Source of the DNA: Folioceros fuciformis
Taxonomy: Eukaryota; Anthocerotophyta; Anthocerotopsida; Anthocerotales
DNA length: 23,035 bases
Assembly (NCBI GenBank): GCA_049999805.1
Contig: JBNGIO010004421.1
Location: forward strand, 1 to 23,035
Direction: 5' to 3'
Part shown: piece after piece, positions 17,155-23,035 of the stretch
Position numbering within the stretch: the stretch's first letter is position 1
Layout: each line of letters opens with the position of its first letter
Position numbers and translations under genes: made by a program
Notes under the pieces: model-generated
What the model saw: only the letters and a program-made list of their open reading frames with translations
The model's database searches: none
What the model was told of the DNA's origin: nothing

Positions 17155-19953
17155 TCACGGTCGACCCTTACAACTGCAAGAACCAGCCGTGAATCGATGC
17201 ACACGATACCCATCCCTTACAACAATGTCTCTCTGTTCAAGCTTTGACATGATCTCCGTTGAACTGTGGCAGTCACCGCACATGCGTAGATTCTTCGTTA
17301 CCACCAGAGGGGTACCACTTGGAGTGTGTAAGAGACCAAAAGCCAGAGCTAGCTTCTCAGCATGCCCACAAAGCGCATCTTCCTTTTCCTTTTCACAAAC
17401 TGGCTTCAATACCAGCTTTGTGTGAGGTGTGTGGCCTCCCTCGTGCTTCAGACGTGCATTCATGCTCTCTACCTTAATCGCAATATCCTCCCTTCGTTCT
17501 CCCACCAAAAACCTATGTACGTGCTTGTTTACCTCGATAGTCGCCACAGCAGGTTTCTTGTTAGCTCCTGCTACCATTCTCTGTGATTCAATCCTGTCTA
17601 CATCAGTCCACCTACCAGCATCTGCGTAGGCATTGGCCATGAGCACATATGCAGCTGCCCGTTGAGGTTCCAGTCTAACAAGGCTTTCAAAACACCAGAT
17701 TGCTCTCTCTATATCCCCGTGACTTTTGCACGCATTCAGCATAGATGTCAATCCCACAACATTACTTTGGCCCTGGCATGAGGAAAGCATCTTCTCTGCC
17801 TCATCTAAATGGCCCGCACGCCCAAGAAGATCAATCATGCAATTGTAATGCTCAGTAGAGGGTCTGATGCCGTGCTGTTCAGCAATGGACCCGAAGAGCT
17901 TACGACCCTCATCCACCAGTCCCTCATGACCGCATGCTACTAGTAGGCTAGTGAAAGTAGCACCATCAGGCTGCATACCAGCAACTAACATCTCCTCAAA
18001 ACAAGTTAGTGCTCTGTGACCATCGTCACAAGTACCATACCCGGCTATCAGAGCATTCCATGTCACCACATCCTTTGTGGCCATGCTGTCAAAAACCTGA
18101 CGTGCATCTTTCAGTTTCCCACATTTTGCATACATGTCTACCAGGCCGTTCCCCACCTGCACATTATCCAACAGTCCTCGTTCGATGATTAGTGAGTGCA
18201 GCTGTCTGCCCATCTGTAAGGCGCCCGTGCTTGCACACGCCTTTAGAATGCAAGCAAAAGTAGCATGGGTAGCTAAAATGAGGCCCTCTTCCTCCATTAG
18301 TCCATACAGAACAAGTGCCTCGTGGCCAAGCCCTTGCTCAGCATACCCAGCTATCAGGGCATTCCATGTCACCACATTCTTTGTGTTCATGCTGTCAAAA
18401 ACGCGGTGTGCATCTTTCAGTTCACCACATTTTGAGTACATGTCCACCAGGCAGGTGCCCACCAGTACATTGTCCAGCAGTCCTCTTTTGACAATAAGTG
18501 AATGCAGCTGCCTGCCCTTTTGCAAGGCACCAGCGCTTGCACAGGCCTTCAGAAGGCAAGCAAAAGTAACATCATTAGCCACAATGAGGCCTTCTTGCTC
18601 CATTTGTCCATACACAACAAGAGCCTCTTGGCCAAGCCCTTGCTCGGCATACCCAGCTATCAGGGCGGTCCATGTCACCACATTTTTTCTTTCCAAGCTG
18701 TCAAAAACCTGGCGTGCATCCTCTAATTGACCACATTTTGCGTACATGTCCACCAGGCAAGTGCCCACCACAGCGTTATCCAGAAGTCCTCTTTCAACAA
18801 TTCGTGAGTGCAGCTGCCGGCCCTGCTGTAAGGCGCCAATGCTTGCACAGGCCTTCAGAAGGCAAGTAAAAGTAACATGGTTCGCCATCAGGCCTTCCCG
18901 CTCCATTAGTCCATACACAAGAAGTGCCTCTTGTCCAAGACCTTGCTGGGAATACCCAGCAATCAGCACGGTCCACGACACTACATCCTTTTCGGCCATG
19001 CTGTCAAAAACCCGGCGTGCATCTTTCATTTCGCCACATTTTGCATACATGTCCACTAGGCAGTTGCCAACAAAAAAATTAGTAGGAATACGACTCTGAA
19101 CCACATCAGAATGCACTGTTCTGCCGGCTTCCAAGTCGGCGGCTAATGCACAAGCTTGGAGGGCAGCTACGAAGACGTGTGCATCCATCTTCACCCCTGA
19201 CCTACGCATCTCATGGTAGAGTTGTATGGCCTCATTAGGTTTCCCATGCTTGGCGTATGCAGAGATTATGGAAGACCACATGAAGGCATCCGGCTTGCCC
19301 ACCCTGGTGAGCACATCAAGGGCCTCCTCCAGCCTGCCTCCACATGCATACATGCGCAAGATATGGTTCCCCAGGTATGCATTTGACTCGTACCCAAGTT
19401 TGACAGCTATATCATGAATTCGTCGTCCAACAACCAAATCCTTCTTAGCTGTACACAGTTTCAGTACAGAGCAAAACAGAGCCTGAGGAATACCGGAGTC
19501 TGCCTGTGCCAAAGCTTCCAGGGCCCCAACGGCCTCACATAGCTTCCCCTGCTGACATAACATGCTCACAGTTCCAGCAGTTACCACGTCCATTTCCGAT
19601 CCTGCACGTCTCCCAGGAGAGCTCCACTTGGAAGTAGAAGCATCCTGACCCGTGTGCACATCCAAGGGGATCAGCTGCTCATCAAACCTAGCTGGCTTGA
19701 ACTTCTTTAACGATAGGACCTCGTCGGTTCCTTTCTGATCCCGGCGACGATCAGGGTTGGAAAACCCGTCCCAACGCACGCAGTTTCTCCCAAGGGAAAG
19801 TGCTGAGCTCCTTACACTGCTCCACCTGGAGCCATGGTTGTTTGCCAAAGGTCGACTCTCTGAAGTGAGGAGAGTGGAACCTCCATGTACAATTCCTCTA
19901 CACACAGCAATTTGTTGAGTCCACAACGGGTCAGGTTGCCACACTGTGGCCAT
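17155..19953 (-). CDS. PPR-C: PLS-class PPR protein with canonical DYW:KP/GRP deaminase domain
   Basis: Probable organelle RNA-editing factor, candidate for U-to-C conversion. Intronless, 932 aa, ATG at 19953 with the same first eleven residues as PPR-B (MATVWQPDPLW). The N-terminal block is shortened: the core of the PDF-like motif (LWQQF to PDF) is missing, leaving only a trace at about 68-100 (KGTDEVLSL, KFKPARFDEQL). Five P-L-S triplets begin near 195, preceded by one P-L unit from about 123. E1/E2 motifs lie at about 732-799. K800-P801 marks the KP-type PG box. The deaminase has HAE at 864-866, C892 and C895, and VHRF and CSC near the end; the terminus is exactly GRP, the typical end of this variant. 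It is the most canonical KP member of the three. It shares its orientation with PPR-B and lies 1.6 kb upstream of it. Confidence 0.93.
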   Translation of the reverse strand: MATVWQPDPLWTQQIAVCRGIVHGGSTLLTSESRPLANNHGSRWSSVRSSALSLGRNCVRWDGFSNPDRRRDQKGTDEVLSLKKFKPARFDEQLIPLDVHTGQDASTSKWSSPGRRAGSEMDVVTAGTVSMLCQQGKLCEAVGALEALAQADSGIPQALFCSVLKLCTAKKDLVVGRRIHDIAVKLGYESNAYLGNHILRMYACGGRLEEALDVLTRVGKPDAFMWSSIISAYAKHGKPNEAIQLYHEMRRSGVKMDAHVFVAALQACALAADLEAGRTVHSDVVQSRIPTNFFVGNCLVDMYAKCGEMKDARRVFDSMAEKDVVSWTVLIAGYSQQGLGQEALLVYGLMEREGLMANHVTFTCLLKACASIGALQQGRQLHSRIVERGLLDNAVVGTCLVDMYAKCGQLEDARQVFDSLERKNVVTWTALIAGYAEQGLGQEALVVYGQMEQEGLIVANDVTFACLLKACASAGALQKGRQLHSLIVKRGLLDNVLVGTCLVDMYSKCGELKDAHRVFDSMNTKNVVTWNALIAGYAEQGLGHEALVLYGLMEEEGLILATHATFACILKACASTGALQMGRQLHSLIIERGLLDNVQVGNGLVDMYAKCGKLKDARQVFDSMATKDVVTWNALIAGYGTCDDGHRALTCFEEMLVAGMQPDGATFTSLLVACGHEGLVDEGRKLFGSIAEQHGIRPSTEHYNCMIDLLGRAGHLDEAEKMLSSCQGQSNVVGLTSMLNACKSHGDIERAIWCFESLVRLEPQRAAAYVLMANAYADAGRWTDVDRIESQRMVAGANKKPAVATIEVNKHVHRFLVGERREDIAIKVESMNARLKHEGGHTPHTKLVLKPVCEKEKEDALCGHAEKLALAFGLLHTPSGTPLVVTKNLRMCGDCHSSTEIMSKLEQRDIVVRDGYRVHRFTAGSCSCKGRP

Positions 19954-20504
19954 CCTTCAGGGACCACTACCGGAAGATGAGCATAACAACATAGTGTGCC
20001 AGGCTGCCGATGTAAATGGAGTACCGTGTCTCACCCAAATCAGACGGAGCCTGACTCAGGCTCCGGTGTACATAAAGTACTGCGTATCACCAAATCAGAC
20101 AGGGGCAGCCTTCGATGAGTCGAACAGAGTCAGCCGCTTTCACATCGATACCGATAGCCATCCCACATGTAGATCCATCACCTACAGTCATCCAACGGGC
20201 ATATGCACATACAGGTTGGAAGGCGAGGGAAGGTAAGCCACGCCATCATCCGGTTGAGGTTGAGACCCCGTTGCGTTCTACTTTTATATTGCAAATGCGT
20301 TATTGCAAGGTCACGGGACGACAATGCTGGGTAAGAATCATCCCCAGCGTCAAATGTCTACGGGCTGATGTAGTGACAGGCGCTTCCACAATGGTGGTAA
20401 GGACGCTGTCATCTTAAGTCACACTAGTGTACCTATTTACAGCCACAGGCCACTCGAATCGCAAGGCTTGGTTGGTGCATGCTCCTAGAATCTCGAAACA
20501 AATG
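19954..20504. other. Spacer between DRC4 3' end and PPR-C start
   Basis: Presumed promoter and leader of PPR-C, plus DRC4 3' UTR on the right. It contains a near-perfect direct repeat, caccAAATCAGAC-like, at about 20034-20045 and 20090-20100, with a 21-nt palindrome just after the first copy. No coding sequence is recognised. Confidence 0.4.
20045..20065. promoter_or_regulatory. Palindrome with central TGACTCA (GCN4/AP-1-type core) upstream of PPR-C
   Basis: CGGAGCCTGA-C-TCAGGCTCCG is a perfect inverted repeat with 10-bp arms around one base, centred on TGACTCA, a bZIP-type core. It lies about 90-110 nt upstream of the PPR-C start codon. It could be a dimeric activator site or form a hairpin in the leader. 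Function is inferred. Confidence 0.4.
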
Positions 20505-22919
20505 TCAGGGCAAAACGCTTGTCAGGTAGTGAGGCAAACCCATCTCCTCCAGAGGAATTCCAAACTCTGCCAGCTTGGCCTCAAAGGCTTTGACAACATC
20601 ATTGTGTGCCTGTTGGTGTGAATCAATAGCGAGGATCAATGAAGGAGCTGACGAGCGTGAGAAAGGTTCGAATGCATTCGGTTTTAGGTCTGTGCTTGCC
20701 TTGGTAACCTTGCCGATGTCGTAAAGGAGAGACCTGATTTGCGAGTTCTTGGCTTCCAGCACGTTTTCGATGTCACCAAGCATGCCAGGTTCAAGTTTTG
20801 CCTTCTTCAATGCTTCACCCAGTTGTAATTCCTGCTTGGAGTTATCAACCTTGTAAGTCATATGAGAGGATATTCCAGCTTGACTGTACCGAGCACGTGA
20901 TGCGGTGGTGTTTTTACCTTCGACTCAAGCTTTTCTCCAAGGACCTGCACTTTTCGTTGCAACAGCATACTCTTGAGTCCGCACTTCTGTTGCACTTCAA
21001 AAATGCTGTTCTCGAATCGTGCATGAAGTTCATTCCGCTCTGCTGTCACCTGATTCAAAGGACCAGGGAAGTATCAAGCACTGATGAGTTCTGGGATGCG
21101 ATGTGAGGACCCTGTGCTGCAGCCCCTCCTTTTACCTGATCGAACTTTTCTTGAAGAACAGCCATCTCCCATTCAAGGTTCTTCGCCTGCTTGATGGTGT
21201 CTAGTAGCTGCACTCTAGTCTGGTGAAGCTGCTTCTTATCCTGTCCAAAGCAGACTCATGAGCTAAATGCTCACCTGTTCATTGTTAAACTAGTACTAGC
21301 TCCCTCCAGAAAGCTGCATGTACCTTTTCATGATCGACCAACTGTTTCCTGAGCGTCTCAACTTCCCTCAGAGCTTTAGACAAAGGCTCCGTCAGCCTCT
21401 TGTTCTCTTGAGCAATTTCGTACATAAGCTTCTCATTCGCTGCCTCCTTCTTCTTCATGTCAGTCACATCTTCCTGGCCACGCGTAAGACAGTGGGTCAG
21501 CTGCAAGGCCTCACTAGACACACTGTTATAAGAAAGCATCCTGAAAGAAGAATAGCACCTTCAGAGTCTTGATAAGATCAAGATTATTATGGGTGATATC
21601 GTTGTAGTAGCATTTGATCTCTGTAAAAGCCTCTTCATGTTTCCTCATCAAGTCATTGATATGAACGTTCTTCCTTTCCTCTATCTCGAGGATCTCATTC
21701 TTACGTCGTAGATCTGCTTCCTCCCTCAAGATCCTCATCTGCTTCGAGGCACCTTTCTCAGACTCCCTTTCAGGTTACAATAAAATACATTAAAAAAAAG
21801 TGCAGCATCTTACCTGTTTGTCACACTTCTGCACCAACTCCTTTGACGCCACTTCAAACTCTTGTCTCATTTTAGTTATCTCTTTGGCGTTATCCTGTCA
21901 AATAAAATCACCCTGCACATGATCAAATATCTGTACTCAACTTTAATCTACGCCTACTTATTCTAGAGCATCCGTTGCAAGATTTCGATACCAGCTTGAA
22001 TTGCCTAATTGTTTCATCGTACGACACCTCCAACTCTTTATTTTTTTCCTTCAGGGCCCGTTTGTCTATCCTGCATTTTGTGCCCCAGAACTGCATCAGA
22101 GCAGTGCAAGCAGTTAGACCTCCTGTTCTCTGATCCCCACACATGAACTAAGACAAACTCTAGCTACGAAATAGAGGATGCAACATCTGCAATAAATCAC
22201 AACAAGAGCTGGACATGAGACATACAAGTGTTCTTGTTCACGCTTTGCAGCCAATTCCCTTTGCACCTTCAGAGCCACTTCGTGCTCTGTTTTAAGTGCA
22301 GCTATTGTATGTTGTTGCTCGAACAATAGATGCTTCATCTTCTGGTTGTAGACCTGCGAATGAATTCCAGGAAGCCTCAAGCTTCCCGAATTTTCTTTTT
22401 GAAGGGGCCACCCATGGTCTCAACAGTGAAAGGAGAACTTTCGTACCTTCGATTCAACCTGTTGCTGTTCCTCCATACGCTCCAGCTCACGCTCTCGATT
22501 TCTGACATCTGCTTGTAAATTTTCATTCTCTTTCTTCGTGATCTCCCAGAANNNNNNNNNNNNNNNNNNNNNNNNNNNNNNNNNNNNNNNNNNNNNNNNN
22601 NNNNNNNNNNNNNNNNNNNNNNNNNNNNNNNNNNNNNNNNNNNNNNNNNNNGAACAATCGTACAGATGCCACATTCATCACCTCCGTGAAAGTGCGACAG
22701 TCGGAGCCTGTGAATTGACGAAGATTGAACGATTGCTCATTTCCTCACCCTTTCAAGTTGCATGTAATTCCTGTCCTGTTCCTCTTTGGTCTTCTCGGTG
22801 GTGAGATTCGCAATTTTCAAATTTAGCTCTTTAGGAGTCGGTCCTTTGGGGCCATCATCCTTCTTCTTGCCCTTCCCTTTCTTCCCCTTTCCCTTCTTCC
22901 CATCCCTTTTGGGCCCCAT
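20505..22919 (-). CDS. DRC4: Dynein regulatory complex subunit 4 (DRC4/GAS8), eleven exons, one partly in a gap
   Basis: Coiled-coil scaffold subunit of the nexin-dynein regulatory complex in motile 9+2 axonemes; in a land plant this means flagellate sperm. Exons in transcript order: 22919-22749, at least 22551-22447 (5' end in the gap), 22353-22226, 22070-21992, 21894-21814, 21738-21559, 21473-21324, 21240-21136, 21049-20918, 20849-20700, 20609-20505. Visible coding sequence is 1386 nt. By comparison with human GAS8 about five codons are hidden, giving about 466 aa (human 478). The N-terminus is a Lys/Gly repeat tract (1-20). Then come [95 protein letters not shown] and [16 protein letters not shown], all in GAS8 order. 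Long heptad-rich coiled coil throughout. The last intron (20610-20699) best fits a GC-AG type. Identification is very secure. Confidence 0.95.
22552..22651. other. Assembly gap of 100 N inside DRC4 exon 2
   Basis: Exactly 100 unknown bases remove the intron 1 acceptor and the first few codons of exon 2, about five by comparison with human GAS8. The visible exon resumes in frame at FWEITKK. The true gap size is unknown. Confidence 0.97.
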
Positions 22920-23035
22920 TATTGCAAAAGCCGCTCCTCGCGCACCGCAGGCGGATCAAGAAGAAAGATTTGTCGGCAACCAGAAACAAATTGCTGGCAA
23001 GCACCAAATTCGTTGAAATCGGACTCCTGGGATGC
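22920..23035 (-). other. 5' flank/leader of DRC4
   Basis: 116 nt upstream of the DRC4 ATG, running to the window edge. No other gene is recognised. It is probably 5' UTR and proximal promoter; no TATA box is visible in this short piece. Confidence 0.35.

Noticed and set aside
17155-19953. Ordinary C-to-U DYW editing factor
   Set aside because: The K-P box and GRP end instead of the PG box and DYW place it with the KP variant, although C-to-U activity cannot be excluded from sequence alone.
1-23035. Bacterial or viral origin of the window
   Set aside because: Consistent GT-AG introns, plant-specific families and a flagellar axoneme gene establish a plant nuclear source; no viral genes were seen.

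Overview
The window is nuclear DNA from a land plant, most likely a seed-free one with swimming sperm. Four observations point this way. There is a flagellar dynein regulatory complex gene (DRC4/GAS8). There are three large intronless PLS-class pentatricopeptide (PPR) genes ending in a variant DYW domain of the 'KP/GRP' type, known from hornworts, lycophytes and ferns. Three intron-rich genes of plant type are present (an O-fucosyltransferase-family protein, NEET and TPST). Introns are short, mostly 70-150 nt, and genes are closely packed. A hornwort fits best, but the species cannot be fixed from the sequence. Two runs of exactly 100 N are scaffold gaps.

Layout: 379-2833 (+) is a plant GDP-fucose O-fucosyltransferase-family gene in six exons. 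3337-4038 (+) is a two-exon CDGSH iron-sulfur (NEET) gene. 4250-7086 (-) is an eleven-exon tyrosylprotein sulfotransferase (TPST). 7648-10953 (+), 12659-15565 (-) and 17155-19953 (-) are three paralogous intronless PPR genes, called PPR-A, PPR-B and PPR-C here. A and B converge; B and C are in tandem, with a decayed PPR fragment between them at about 16728-17025. 20505-22919 (-) is DRC4 in eleven exons, with part of exon 2 lost in a gap. I rebuilt the exon-intron structures by hand. Every complete model closes in frame: 554 aa, 116 aa and 562 aa; DRC4 should be about 466 aa once the gap is filled.

The PPR cluster is the most interesting part. Each protein has five P-L-S triplets, E1/E2 motifs and a DYW-type deaminase with intact zinc-site residues. 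PPR-B and PPR-C carry Lys-Pro in the PG-box position and end in GQP or GRP instead of DYW. This is the form linked to reverse U-to-C organelle RNA editing. PPR-A and PPR-B also carry, before the PPR array, a segment closely resembling the PDF motif of plant organellar single-stranded-DNA-binding (OSB) proteins. PPR-A has it twice through a 360-bp tandem duplication; PPR-C has lost its core. PPR-A has further lost both hallmark prolines, lost the ancestral start codon and gained one S motif. The cluster thus shows an unusual PDF-PPR-DYW:KP architecture at several stages of duplication, specialisation and decay.

The other genes are housekeeping or developmental and show no operon-like link to one another. 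The fucosyltransferase-family protein and TPST are Golgi membrane enzymes, NEET is an organelle Fe-S protein, and DRC4 belongs to the sperm axoneme.
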